Shown here in pieces: positions 16,268 through 24,678 of a stretch of DNA of 49,153 bases. Source of the DNA: Hyphomicrobiales bacterium (GTDB lineage Bacteria; Pseudomonadota; Alphaproteobacteria; Rhizobiales; Beijerinckiaceae); contig JAQGJX010000036.1 in the NCBI GenBank assembly GCA_028290405.1, positions 1-49,153 of the forward strand, read 5' to 3'. Position 1 is the stretch's first letter. Each line of letters starts with the position of its first letter. The notes under the pieces are model-generated. The model was not told the DNA's origin. It made no database searches and saw nothing but the letters and a program-made list of their open reading frames with translations. A program made the translations under genes and the position numbers.

Positions 16268-17233
16268 TTATTGCGGCTCGATCTTCGCCAGTTCGATGAG
16301 CTTGCGCCACTTCTCGATCTGCTCGTCCCAATAGGCGTCCAGCTTTTCCGGCGGGACGTAGAAGGGCACGGACGCCGCGGTTTCCAGGAAAGACCCGAAC
16401 TCGGGCTCCTCCACGATGGTTTTCATCCAGCCGCGCAGCTTGGCGAGCACGGCCGGCGGCGTCTTGGCGGGAGCCGACAGGGCCATCCAGCCGGTCAGCT
16501 CGTAGCCCTTCACGCCCGCCTCGTCCATGGTGGGAATTTCGGGCGCGAACGGCATGCGCTGCGGCATGGTCACCGCGAGCGCCTTCATCATGCCGGACTT
16601 CATCTGCCCGATGCCGAACACCGCGTCCACGAACATGAAATCGAGCTGGCCATTGGCCAGTTCGCGCGCCGTGTCCTGCATGGTCTTGTAGGGCACGTTG
16701 AGCGTGTCCAGGCCGGCCATCGCCTTGTAGAGCTCCGCGACCGCCATGCTGGTCGAGCTGCCCGACCCGTATTGCGCCTTGTCGCCCTTCTGCTTCATCA
16801 GCGCGGTCAATTCGGCGACGCTGCTCGCGGGGCTCTTGGGCGGCACGGACAGCACGAAGCCGTACTGGCTGCCGGTGGAGACCAGCACGAAGTCCTTGCG
16901 GGCGTCGTAGTTCAGCTTCTTGTAGAGGAACATGTTGGACGAGTAGACGGAGCTCGGCGCCCACATCAGCGTGTATCCGTCCGGCGCCGCGCGCGAGACT
17001 TCCTGCGCGGCGATGTTGCCGTTCGCGCCGATCTTGTTGAGCACGATGACGGTCTGGCCGGACAGCTTCTGCAGCTTGTTGGCGATATAGCGGCCCGGAA
17101 TGTCGACCCCGCCCCCCGGCGGATAGCCAAGCACGAGACTGATCGTCTTCGACGGGTACTCCTGGGCGACGGCGGCCCCAAAGCTGGCGACCAGCGCCAG
17201 AGCGGCCATCGACATGCGCCTGCGTCCCAACAT
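16268..17233 (-). CDS. Bug/TctC-family periplasmic binding protein
   Basis: A 321-residue tripartite tricarboxylate transporter receptor. The signal peptide ends at AVA-QE (about residue 23). Canonical blocks are TISLVLGYPPGGGVDIPGRY, VIVLNKIGANGNIAAQ and EIPTMDEAGVKGYE. It is monocistronic on the minus strand with its own terminator. As with the other three copies, no membrane components are encoded in the window, so it must share a TctAB pair encoded elsewhere or serve a sensory role. Confidence 0.92.
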   Translation of the reverse strand: MLGRRRMSMAALALVASFGAAVAQEYPSKTISLVLGYPPGGGVDIPGRYIANKLQKLSGQTVIVLNKIGANGNIAAQEVSRAAPDGYTLMWAPSSVYSSNMFLYKKLNYDARKDFVLVSTGSQYGFVLSVPPKSPASSVAELTALMKQKGDKAQYGSGSSTSMAVAELYKAMAGLDTLNVPYKTMQDTARELANGQLDFMFVDAVFGIGQMKSGMMKALAVTMPQRMPFAPEIPTMDEAGVKGYELTGWMALSAPAKTPPAVLAKLRGWMKTIVEEPEFGSFLETAASVPFYVPPEKLDAYWDEQIEKWRKLIELAKIEPQ

Positions 17234-17334
17234 GAATCATCCCTCCCGCATCGTTCGCGCCTGAGCGCCGGCCCCTTATCTCAGGAAACCGGCGCGGCGC
17301 GCAATGCGTGCAAACTGAAGATCGACGCCGGCCG

Positions 17335-17574
17335 CTACTTCGCCCGCGCGCGGCCCCGCAGCGCTTCCAGCGGCGATTGCTTGCGCTTGAAGGCGGAGGC
17401 GAGGGTGAGGGAGGGAGACCAGGACCGCTGCAGAGCCTCGCAGGCCATGTTGGTGGCCTGCGTCTCCGCGTCGAGCAATTCCAGCAACCGCTCGTCGGAA
17501 GCCACATGGGCGCGCATGCGCTCACGGGAATTCGTCATGTTCTGCAAAATGGCGATGGCTTCTTCTTTGTTCAT
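17335..17574 (-). CDS. Small protein of unknown function
   Basis: A 79-residue, mostly helical protein (NKEEAIAILQNMTNSRERM..., then ERLLELLDAETQATNMACEALQ) with a basic tail and no signal peptide or membrane segment. No family is recognised. ATG 17574 has GAGG 9 bases upstream; a further in-frame start lies at 17589. It stands alone between two minus-strand genes. Confidence is moderate because of its size. Confidence 0.5.
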   Translation of the reverse strand: MNKEEAIAILQNMTNSRERMRAHVASDERLLELLDAETQATNMACEALQRSWSPSLTLASAFKRKQSPLEALRGRARAK

Positions 17575-17738
17575 GATCACGCGCCTCACGCTGTACTGTT
17601 ACTTACTCGACCGCAACACCCACGGCCTTCCGTCCGCCCCCGCCCCTAACGACCCCATAAAGCAGGATTTCCCCGTAATCCACAAGGTTGTGAACTCAAA
17701 ACAGCCTCTCCGGCCGCCATAACCTTCACCTTGGCTTT

Positions 17739-18014
17739 TCATGCGCCGCCGGTCTGGCGTCCCTGGCGAAGTTCGCGCATCTTGAAAAACAGGATGACGC
17801 AAAGCAACGACAGACTAATTGTATTGGCTGCGACGATGACCCAATCGCCTTTCAGGAAGCCATAGACAATCCAAAGTCCAAGGCCTGCGGCGAGCAACAA
17901 GACCATGCGCAACGACAGATCGCCCGTTTCACCGGTGCGCCATGTCTTGCGGACCTGCGGCACGTAGGAGACCGTCGTGCAAAACGCAGCCAGCGAACCC
18001 ACAATCGTCTCCAA
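17739..18014 (-). CDS. SemiSWEET (PQ-loop/MtN3) transporter
   Basis: A 91-residue, three-helix half-transporter that dimerises to move sugars. The first helix has TTVSYVPQVRKTWRTGE, the PQ-loop signature. Helices two (about 37-55) and three (about 60-80) follow. The start is set at TTG 18014 because GGGGAG lies about 8 bases upstream and because the resulting N-terminus METIVGSLAAF matches the usual SemiSWEET start. It lies just downstream of the cytochrome c gene but has no clear functional link to it. Confidence 0.85.
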   Translation of the reverse strand: METIVGSLAAFCTTVSYVPQVRKTWRTGETGDLSLRMVLLLAAGLGLWIVYGFLKGDWVIVAANTISLSLLCVILFFKMRELRQGRQTGGA

Positions 18015-18110
18015 ACGCACTCTCCCCGCACGCGCCAGCGTCGCCGCCACGGATAATGCGGGCGGAGGCTGAGCGTTCCGGACGCCAGGGGACGGAGTTT
18101 TGCGGGGAGC

Positions 18111-18428
18111 CTACTTCTCGTTGGCGTTGGCGCGAATGTAACGCCAGAGGCCTTCCATTTCGGCGTCCGACAGCACGCCCTTCCAGGGCGGCATCTGGTT
18201 CTTGCCATTGGTGACGGAATTCTGAAACCGCGCCCGCTCGGTGGCCTTCAGCTTGCGCAGGTCGAACGTCTGCCCGGTGCTCTCAAGGTTGTTGCCGTGG
18301 CACGTCGAGCAATAGGTGTTGAACGTTTCCTCGCCGAGGGCGATCACCGCGGCGTCGTCGCTGCGGGCGGCGGTGGCGGTGGCGAGAAGAGCGGCCGCCA
18401 GCGCGGCGGCGGTAAGGTGAGAGCGCAC
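18111..18428 (-). CDS. Periplasmic c-type cytochrome
   Basis: A 105-residue class I cytochrome c with a signal peptide (about 1-22), one heme site CSTCH (about residues 40-44), and a methionine axial-ligand candidate in NQMPPWKG. It lies downstream of the PQQ dehydrogenase gene on the same strand, separated by one small gene, so its likely job is to take electrons from the quinoprotein. Quinoprotein partners of this kind (XoxG, PedF) are usually somewhat longer; the small size is notable but within the range of c-type cytochromes. Confidence 0.9.
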   Translation of the reverse strand: MRSHLTAAALAAALLATATAARSDDAAVIALGEETFNTYCSTCHGNNLESTGQTFDLRKLKATERARFQNSVTNGKNQMPPWKGVLSDAEMEGLWRYIRANANEK

Positions 18429-18498
18429 GTAAACCTCCGAAAGCGGCGCCTGAACGGCGCCATGGGCTGAGGGAGCGCAAAGGCGCCCCGGAGCCCCG

Positions 18499-18807
18499 TC
18501 AATGAGCCGGCGGGAAGCCGAGCTTGGTCAGGTACTCGACGACTTCGAACCGGCAGGCGTCGATTTTCGTTCCCGTCGCCGCATCGGCGAGTTGTTCGAG
18601 CGTGTAAAGCGAATCCGCCCCGCTCCCGACTTCGCGGCGGAACGTCGCCGACTTCTCGGGATCCATCTTGATGAGTTGGTCGATGGTCGCGCGAAGCTCC
18701 GCGAAGGATTCGCAGCGCGCTGCGGCGGCGGGGCTTGCGCCTGCGCCCATGAGGCACGCCGCCAGCCCTCCGGCGCAGAGCGTTTTCACAGTTTGGCGAA
18801 GAAGCAT
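18499..18807 (-). CDS. Exported small protein next to PQQ dehydrogenase
   Basis: A 102-residue protein with a signal peptide (about residues 1-29, ending AAA) and a roughly 70-residue mature part with two cysteines (RCESF and DACRF) that could form a disulfide. The rest is helical and charged. I do not know the family. It sits between the quinoprotein (64 bases upstream) and the cytochrome c (70 bases downstream), so it may be a periplasmic accessory or docking protein for electron transfer. That role is inferred from position only. Confidence 0.75.
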   Translation of the reverse strand: MLLRQTVKTLCAGGLAACLMGAGASPAAAARCESFAELRATIDQLIKMDPEKSATFRREVGSGADSLYTLEQLADAATGTKIDACRFEVVEYLTKLGFPPAH

Positions 18808-18871
18808 GAAGCCGGAGTCCTGTCTGTCCTGAAAGCGGACGGAGGCGCAGGACGCCTCCGTCCGTTCAAAC

Positions 18872-20572
18872 TCAATCCTCGAAGAGGCCGAAGGTCCACA
18901 GCGAGGCGCCGGCCGGCACGTTCGCGAGGTTCGGATCGCCCGAACGCAGCGCGTAGACGCCGCCGATGCCGCTCATCACGGTGACGTACTGCTTGCCGTC
19001 GCGTTCCCAGGTGATCGGCTGGCCGATGATGCCCGACGGGGTCTGGAAGCTCCACAGCACCTTGCCGGTGTCCGCATCGAGAGCCTGGAACTCGCCCGTC
19101 ATCACGCCGGTGAACACGAGGTTGCTCGCAGTCACCATGGTGGACGAGAAGTTGGGGCTCTTGTACGGCGTTTCCCACTTGGACTTGCCGGTCAGCGGAT
19201 CGACCGCCTTCAGGTAGCCAAGCACGTTGGGATCGTCGAGCACGGTGGTGCGCTTGACGCTGCCGGGGCCAGAGGGGCGGCCCATGGTCAGGTTCTTGGG
19301 CGGATCGCCGGCCTGGTAGGTCATGCCAACGTGGATGACGTTGATGTACAGCGCGCCGGTCAGCGGGCTGAACGCCATGTGCTGCCAGTTCGTCGAACCG
19401 GAGACGGACGGCCAGACGGTGACGTTTTCGCCGGCGAGCGCGCCCTTGAAGACGTCGTTCACCTTCGGGCGGCCGGTCTTCAGGTCCACGCCGTCGGCCC
19501 AGTTCACCTTGTCGAACGCGTTGGCGGCGAGCAGCTTGCCGTCCGCCGCGTCGAGCACGTAGAGGAAGCCGTTGCGGTTCGCCTGCATGACGACCTTGCG
19601 CGGCTTGCCTTCGACGTTGATCGTCGCGATGACGGGCGTCTGCACCGCGTCATAGTCGAACGGGTCCTCCGGGCTCGTCTGATAGTACCAAACGCGCTCG
19701 CCCGTCTTCGGACGAATGGCGAAGATAGCGTTGGTGAACAGGTTGTCGCCCTTGCGGCCGCGCGGGTTCCACGGCGAGGGATTGCCCACGCCCCAGTACA
19801 CGAGGTCGAGGTCCGCGTCGTACGTGCCCGTCACCCAGGAGCTGCCGCCGCCGACCTTGGCGGAATCGCCCGCCCACGTCTCGTGGCCCGGCTCGCCTTC
19901 CTTGGGGATCGTGTACAGGCGCCAGAGGTGCTTGCCGGTCTCCGCGTCATAGCCTTCGATGAAGCCGCGGATGCCGTATTCAGCGCCGGCGACGCCCGTG
20001 ATGAGAACGCCGTTGGAGATGAGCGGCGCGCCGGTCATCGAGTAGCCGGTGTCGGCGGAAATCTCTGGCGACACGACGTCATAGACGACCTTGCCGGTTT
20101 TCGCGTCCATTGCGACGATGTGGTTGTCCAGCGTGACGCGGATGACCTTGCCGTTGTATATGGCTGCGCCGCGGTTGACGATGCCGCAGCACACGATGCG
20201 CAGCACCTCCGGCGGGTAGTCGTGCACGGTCTTCCAGACCTGCTTGCCAGTGACCGCGTCGACCGCGACGGTCGCGCTGTGCGACGTGGTGTACACCATG
20301 CCGTTGGAGACCAGCGGGAACGCTTCCGCGCCGCGCGTGTCGTTCATGGAATACGACCACTTGGGCACCAGGCGCTTGACGTTGTCCTTGGTGATGCTCT
20401 TCAGCGGGCTGTAGCGCTGGCCCTGAAGGCCCATGCCGTAAACCAGCACGTCGCCGGGCGTTTCATGGTCCTTCTTGAGATCCTCCAGCGTCTGCGCGGA
20501 GAGCCCGCCAGCAGCCGCGAGCGCGAATGCGCCGGCAAGGAAAAAAGGCGCGGAGCGATGCGTCCTCTTCAT
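18872..20572 (-). CDS. PQQ-dependent alcohol dehydrogenase, lanthanide-type signature
   Basis: A 566-residue periplasmic quinoprotein of the methanol/ethanol dehydrogenase family, oxidising alcohols with PQQ and passing electrons to a cytochrome c. The signal peptide ends at LSA-QT (about 26). The adjacent-cysteine ring is Cys128-Cys129. Metal ligands by alignment are Glu198 (AGAEYG), Asn264 (VGNPSPWNP) and the catalytic Asp306. Asp308, two residues later in DPFDYDAVQ, is the extra aspartate that marks lanthanide-dependent enzymes (XoxF, ExaF, PedH); calcium enzymes have Ala or Ser there. GGAGG lies upstream of ATG 20572. Whether methanol or longer alcohols are preferred is not clear. Confidence 0.93.
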   Translation of the reverse strand: MKRTHRSAPFFLAGAFALAAAGGLSAQTLEDLKKDHETPGDVLVYGMGLQGQRYSPLKSITKDNVKRLVPKWSYSMNDTRGAEAFPLVSNGMVYTTSHSATVAVDAVTGKQVWKTVHDYPPEVLRIVCCGIVNRGAAIYNGKVIRVTLDNHIVAMDAKTGKVVYDVVSPEISADTGYSMTGAPLISNGVLITGVAGAEYGIRGFIEGYDAETGKHLWRLYTIPKEGEPGHETWAGDSAKVGGGSSWVTGTYDADLDLVYWGVGNPSPWNPRGRKGDNLFTNAIFAIRPKTGERVWYYQTSPEDPFDYDAVQTPVIATINVEGKPRKVVMQANRNGFLYVLDAADGKLLAANAFDKVNWADGVDLKTGRPKVNDVFKGALAGENVTVWPSVSGSTNWQHMAFSPLTGALYINVIHVGMTYQAGDPPKNLTMGRPSGPGSVKRTTVLDDPNVLGYLKAVDPLTGKSKWETPYKSPNFSSTMVTASNLVFTGVMTGEFQALDADTGKVLWSFQTPSGIIGQPITWERDGKQYVTVMSGIGGVYALRSGDPNLANVPAGASLWTFGLFED

Positions 20573-20614
20573 GCAGTTTCCTCCAGATGTTGTTTCTTCG
20601 GCTCATGCGCGCGA

Positions 20615-20644
20615 CCCGGGCGCGAATGCGAGTCCCGGGCGCGA
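20615..20644. repeat. Direct repeat upstream of PQQ dehydrogenase
   Basis: CCCGGGCGCGA occurs at 20615-20625 and again at 20634-20644, so the copies are 19 bp apart, close to two helical turns. They lie 43-72 bases upstream of the quinoprotein start, in its leader or promoter region. A binding site for a regulator is possible, but GC-rich repeats also arise by chance. Confidence 0.35.
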
Positions 20645-20753
20645 GGTGCGCCTTCGCGGGATATTGTCTCGCAAAAGCACCTAAGTAAAGCCGCGTTTGG
20701 GGATGCGCGCGCGTTTCATGGTGGCTGAACGCAACCCGGGCGGGCCGCCGGCT

Positions 20754-21506
20754 TCACGCCGCGGCGTCCTCGCGTGTGGACTGGATGAACGCGTCCTCGA
20801 CGGTGTGCGCGCCAGTGTCCTGCAACAGCTGGGCGGGCGTGCAATCTTTGAGGACTTTGCCGCGGTGCAGCAGGACGATCCTGTCCGCCTCCGTCACTTC
20901 GTCGCACAAATGCGTCGCCCACAACACGGCCACGCGGCTTTGCGCCACAAGCGTGCGCACGATGCGCAGCAGGTCCAGCCGGCTTGCGGGATCGAGCCCC
21001 ACGGTCGCCTCGTCCATGAGGAGAATGGTCGGCTCGTGCATCAGCGCGCGCGCTAATTCCAGCCTGCGCCGGTTGCCGCCGGACAGATTGCGGGCGGGCT
21101 CCGCCGCCCGTCCCGCCAGGCCAAACTGGTCCAGCACCCGCGCCGAGCGCTCGCGCGCCAGCGCCGACGACATGCCGTGCAGCCCGGCGTGAAAGCGCAG
21201 GTTCGCCGCGACGCTCAACTCGAGATCCAGCGTGGGTTGCTGGAACACGATGCCAAAGCGGGCGAGCGCCGCCGTGGGATGCGCGTTGAGATCGTGCCCG
21301 GCGACCACGATGCGTCCCGCGTCGGCCGCGAACAGGCCGGAGAGCAATTGGAACAGCGTCGACTTGCCCGCGCCGTTAGGGCCGAGCAACGCGACGAACT
21401 CGCCGGCGCCGACGCCGAGGCTGACGTTGTCGAGCGCGCGCCGGGGACCGTAATTCTTGCTCAAGCCCTCCACCAGAAGGGCGAGCTGCGAAGCGTCAGC
21501 GCGCAC
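20754..21506 (-). CDS. ABC transporter ATPase, PQQ-alcohol dehydrogenase system
   Basis: A 250-residue ABC ATPase with Walker A GPNGAGKST, signature LSGGNRRRLELARAL, Walker B ILLMDEATVGLD and switch His in WATHLCDE. It resembles the ATPase family found with PQQ alcohol dehydrogenases (PedB in Pseudomonas putida, LutE in Methylorubrum), which is linked to lanthanide-dependent growth. The start is uncertain: GTG 21506 is chosen because the family begins close to the first strand (LLVEGLSKNYG); TTG 21545 is an alternative. It is upstream of the dehydrogenase on the same strand and divergent from the binding-protein and permease genes, which should be its partners. Confidence 0.88.
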   Translation of the reverse strand: MRADASQLALLVEGLSKNYGPRRALDNVSLGVGAGEFVALLGPNGAGKSTLFQLLSGLFAADAGRIVVAGHDLNAHPTAALARFGIVFQQPTLDLELSVAANLRFHAGLHGMSSALARERSARVLDQFGLAGRAAEPARNLSGGNRRRLELARALMHEPTILLMDEATVGLDPASRLDLLRIVRTLVAQSRVAVLWATHLCDEVTEADRIVLLHRGKVLKDCTPAQLLQDTGAHTVEDAFIQSTREDAAA

Positions 21507-21683
21507 GTGTTTCCAAACCCTGACGACCTTCTTGATCTTGACCAAGCCGCAGCCACGACGCCATTGCGCGGACGCGGCAAACGGGTAATCTGGCGACGTT
21601 GCAGGGAGGATGCCACGAAGGCTATGTGCGCGCAACAATCGCACAGGCCAGGCGTCGACATGGAATTGCGCGGATCAGCATTG

Positions 21684-22664
21684 ATGAACGCCTTGAAAGC
21701 TGCGCTCGCCTCTGCGCTGCTTGCGCTCGCCGCGCCCCTGCCCGCCCATGCCGCCCCCACCGGCCTTGTGTTCATCAGCGCAGAGAAATCCAACGCGGTG
21801 TTCGTGCTTGATCCAGCGAGCAACACGGTCGTGCGGACCATTCCCACCGCGAAACGCCCACGGGACATGCACTTCTCGGCGGACCGCAAGACGCTCTACG
21901 TGGCCTGCGGCGACGCCAACGTCATCCAGGCCATCGACCTTGCGACGTTCAAAGTCGTGCGCGACGTCAAGACCGGCGACAGCCCGGAGATCTTTGCGCT
22001 CGACGCCGACAAGAACCGCTTCTACGTCGCCAACGAGGAAGACGGCACGCTCGCCGTCATCGACGCGCAGACGGGCGAGACGCTCGACGCCATCAAGACC
22101 GGGCAGGAACCCGAGGGCGTCATCCTCTCGCCGGACGGCAAGTCCGTGTTCGTCACATCGGAAAGCGAGAGCGTCGTCCACCGCATCGACCTCGAGACGC
22201 GCGCCATCGTCGGCACGCTGCCGGTGGGCACGCGTCCGCGCCGCTTCGCGCTTACGCCGGACGGCAAGGAGCTGTGGGTCACCGCCGAACTCTCCGGCGA
22301 CGTGCACGTGATCGACGTCGCGACCTTCACCCCCAAGGGCTCCATCTCCTTCCTGCCGCCCGGCATGCGCAAGAGCGACGTGACGCCGGTGGGCCTCGCC
22401 ATCGCCGCCGACGGACGCACCGCATGGGTCACGCTGGGGCGCGCGTCGCATGTCGCGCTCGTGGACGTCGCGTCCCGCAAGGTGGTCTCCTACGTGCTCA
22501 CCGGCCAGCGGCCATGGGGCGTGCGGCTGACCGCCGACGGCAAGCGCCTCTACGTCGCCAACGGCCTGAGCGACGACGTGACGATCATCGACGCCGCGAC
22601 CCGGAAGGCGGTCACCTCCGTCGCCGTCGGCCGGACGCCATGGGGCGTGCTGATCGATGATTGA
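21684..22664 (+). CDS. YVTN-type seven-bladed beta-propeller, PQQ catabolism-associated
   Basis: A 326-residue exported protein. The signal peptide ends at AHA-AP (about residue 23). Seven repeats of about 42 residues follow, each with a strand such as LYVAN or FVTS and a VIDxxT-like turn, making a seven-bladed propeller. It matches the propeller family found beside PQQ dehydrogenase ABC transporters (PedA1/LutD-like). ATG 21684 gives a clean signal peptide; ATG 21660 is an in-frame alternative with an equally weak ribosome-binding site. Its stop overlaps the start of the next gene by 8 bases. The role may be periplasmic binding or chaperoning of metal or cofactor, which is inference. Confidence 0.88.
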   Translation: MNALKAALASALLALAAPLPAHAAPTGLVFISAEKSNAVFVLDPASNTVVRTIPTAKRPRDMHFSADRKTLYVACGDANVIQAIDLATFKVVRDVKTGDSPEIFALDADKNRFYVANEEDGTLAVIDAQTGETLDAIKTGQEPEGVILSPDGKSVFVTSESESVVHRIDLETRAIVGTLPVGTRPRRFALTPDGKELWVTAELSGDVHVIDVATFTPKGSISFLPPGMRKSDVTPVGLAIAADGRTAWVTLGRASHVALVDVASRKVVSYVLTGQRPWGVRLTADGKRLYVANGLSDDVTIIDAATRKAVTSVAVGRTPWGVLIDD

Positions 22665-23838
22665 CCGCAGGGCTGCGCTGACGCTCGCCATGGCGGCGCT
22701 CGCCTCGAGCGCCCCCGCGATGGCCGCCGAGCCTGTGTCCGTGGGCTATCTGGAACTGCGGCAGGACGCGCGCTACGAGCCGATCATGGCGCACGGCCGC
22801 ATGGTGCTGCGCCAGCGCGCGCGGCCCTTCGCGGGCGCGGCGCTGGCCTTCGCGGACGCCGGCAGCGCAGCCCGGAGGCCTGCGGCCGAGCTGAAACTTG
22901 AACGGATGACGATTGAGTCCGCCGAGGATCTTCCGGCGGCGATCCGCGCGGCGCGCGACAGGGGCGTCCGGCATTTCATGGCGGACCTGCCGCAAGCCGC
23001 CTACGGGGCGCTGGGCGATGCGGCGAAGAGCGCCGACGCCCTCGTCTACAATGTGTCCGCGCCCGAAAACGCCCTGCGGGGCAAGGAGTGCGCGCCCAGC
23101 CTCGTGCACACTGCACCCAGCGATTCCATGGCGACGGACGCGCTCGCCCAATTGCTCGCGGCGCGCAAATGGCGCAACGCGCTTGTGTTGCAAGGCCCCT
23201 CGCCGCGCGACGATCTTGCGGCCGCGAGCTTTGAAAAGTCCCTTGCTAAGTTCGGCGGCAAGCTTGTGGCTCGAAAGTCGTTCGTGCTCGGCGGCGACCC
23301 GCGCGAGCGCGAGCGCAACGACATTGCGCTGCTCACCTCAGGGGCCGATTACGACGTCGTGTATGTGGCCGACGAAAGCCTCGAATTCGCCCGGGACCTG
23401 CCATATCGCACCATCCGGCCGCGTCCCGTGATCGGCGCCGTGGGGCTGGAGGCTCTCGCGTGGCATTGGACATGGGACCGCTTCGGCGGCCCCCAGGTGA
23501 CGTCCCGCTTCGCCCGCGCCAACCAGGGCCGCCGCATGGAATCCAACGACTGGGCAGCCTGGATGGCGGGGCGCATGATCGCCGACGCCGTGACGCGCCA
23601 TCCCGAGGACTTCTCGCTGCAGCGCAACCATATCCTTCAACAGGGCCAGTTCGACGGATCAAAGGGCGCGGCCGTGAGCGTGCGTCCCTGGGACAACCAG
23701 CTCCGCCAGCCCATGCTGCTGGCGACCGAGATCTCGGTCGTCGCGACCGCGCCCGTGCAGGGCTTTCTCCATGCAACCGACACGCTCGACACGCTGGGCG
23801 ACGACCGGCATGATTCCGCCTGCCGGCTGAAAGGATAA
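22657..23838 (+). CDS. ABC substrate-binding protein, PQQ-alcohol dehydrogenase system
   Basis: A 393-residue exported protein of the periplasmic-binding type I fold. The signal peptide has Arg-Arg at the start (IDRRAALTLAMAALASSAPAMA) and could be a Tat signal. It matches the binding-protein family that accompanies PQQ alcohol dehydrogenases (PedA2/LutA-like), with long stretches such as LVYNVSAPENALRGKECAPSLVHTAPSDSM typical of this group, shown here in parts only. It overlaps the propeller gene by 8 bases and is followed after 7 bases by the permease, forming one operon. In relatives this transporter is needed under low lanthanide supply. Confidence 0.88.
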   Translation: MIDRRAALTLAMAALASSAPAMAAEPVSVGYLELRQDARYEPIMAHGRMVLRQRARPFAGAALAFADAGSAARRPAAELKLERMTIESAEDLPAAIRAARDRGVRHFMADLPQAAYGALGDAAKSADALVYNVSAPENALRGKECAPSLVHTAPSDSMATDALAQLLAARKWRNALVLQGPSPRDDLAAASFEKSLAKFGGKLVARKSFVLGGDPRERERNDIALLTSGADYDVVYVADESLEFARDLPYRTIRPRPVIGAVGLEALAWHWTWDRFGGPQVTSRFARANQGRRMESNDWAAWMAGRMIADAVTRHPEDFSLQRNHILQQGQFDGSKGAAVSVRPWDNQLRQPMLLATEISVVATAPVQGFLHATDTLDTLGDDRHDSACRLKG

Positions 23839-23845
23839 CGCGCCC

Positions 23846-24655
23846 ATGTTCCTCCACTGGCTCAGGGCCCTGCGCGCCGTCGCGGTGCGCGAGATCGTCA
23901 AGTTCGCGCAGCAGCGCGGACGGCTTCTGTCGGGCCTCGTGCGGCCCCTGCTGTGGCTGATCGTCTTCGGCGCCGGGTTCCAGAACGTCTTCGGCGTCTC
24001 GATCATCCCCCCGTACACGACCTACATCACCTACCAGGTTTATCTCGTGCCCGGGCTGGTGGGCATCGTGCTGCTGTTCAACGGCATGCTGTCGTCGCTC
24101 GCCATGGTGTACGATCGCGAGATGGGCATTATGCGCCTGTTGCTCACCGCGCCCCTGCCACGCTGGTCGCTGCTCTTGTGCAAGTTGCTGGCGGGAGCAA
24201 CGCTGTCCGTCGTGCAGGCCTACGCGTTCCTGCTGGCGTGCATTCCCTTTGACGTGACGTTCGCGCCGCTGCACTGGCTCACCGCGCTTCCGGCGATCTT
24301 CGCAGGCGCGATGATGCTGGCCGCCACGGGCCTGCTGCTGTCTGTCTACGTTCGGCAGATGGAGAACTTCGCCGGGGCGATGAACTTTGTCATCTTCCCC
24401 ATGTTCTTCATATCCTCGGCGCTCTATCCGCTGTGGAAGCTGCGCGAAAGCGGGGCCGATTACGTGTGGTGGGCGGCCACCCTGAACCCGTTCACCTATG
24501 TGGTCGAACTGATCCGCCACGCGCTGTACGGCGGCTTCGAGCCGACCGCCGCCGCCGTGGTCGTCGCGACCACCATCGCGTTCTTCGTGGCGGCCGTCGT
24601 CGGCTACAATCCGCAAGGCAGGCTTATCCGTCAGGCGCGGCCGCAACCCGCATGA
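23846..24655 (+). CDS. ABC-2 type permease, PQQ-alcohol dehydrogenase system
   Basis: A 269-residue inner-membrane permease of the ABC-2 type with six predicted transmembrane helices. It resembles the permease of PQQ-associated systems (PedC, LutF). The block GIMRLLLTAPLPRWSLLLCK and the C-terminal NPFTYVVELIRHALYGG are typical of drug/polysaccharide-exporter-like permeases. Its ATPase partner should be the divergent gene at 20754-21506. ABC-2 permeases usually export, so the direction of transport in this family is an open point. The stop is near the start of the next binding-protein gene. Confidence 0.9.
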   Translation: MFLHWLRALRAVAVREIVKFAQQRGRLLSGLVRPLLWLIVFGAGFQNVFGVSIIPPYTTYITYQVYLVPGLVGIVLLFNGMLSSLAMVYDREMGIMRLLLTAPLPRWSLLLCKLLAGATLSVVQAYAFLLACIPFDVTFAPLHWLTALPAIFAGAMMLAATGLLLSVYVRQMENFAGAMNFVIFPMFFISSALYPLWKLRESGADYVWWAATLNPFTYVVELIRHALYGGFEPTAAAVVVATTIAFFVAAVVGYNPQGRLIRQARPQPA

Positions 24656-24678
24656 CGCGCGTAACAGGAGTCCTCATC

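Noticed and set aside
17677-17692. DnaA-box-like TAATCCACA and palindrome CACAAGGTTGTG as origin signal
   Set aside because: Only one box with a mismatch is seen, with no cluster, no AT-rich unwinding element and no dnaA, hemE or parAB genes nearby. Chance is more likely.
24652-24678. ATG 24652 as start of the second binding protein because of ATGA overlap
   Set aside because: The GTG at 24679 has a better ribosome-binding site and starts exactly at a normal signal peptide; the ATG adds nine residues before it.
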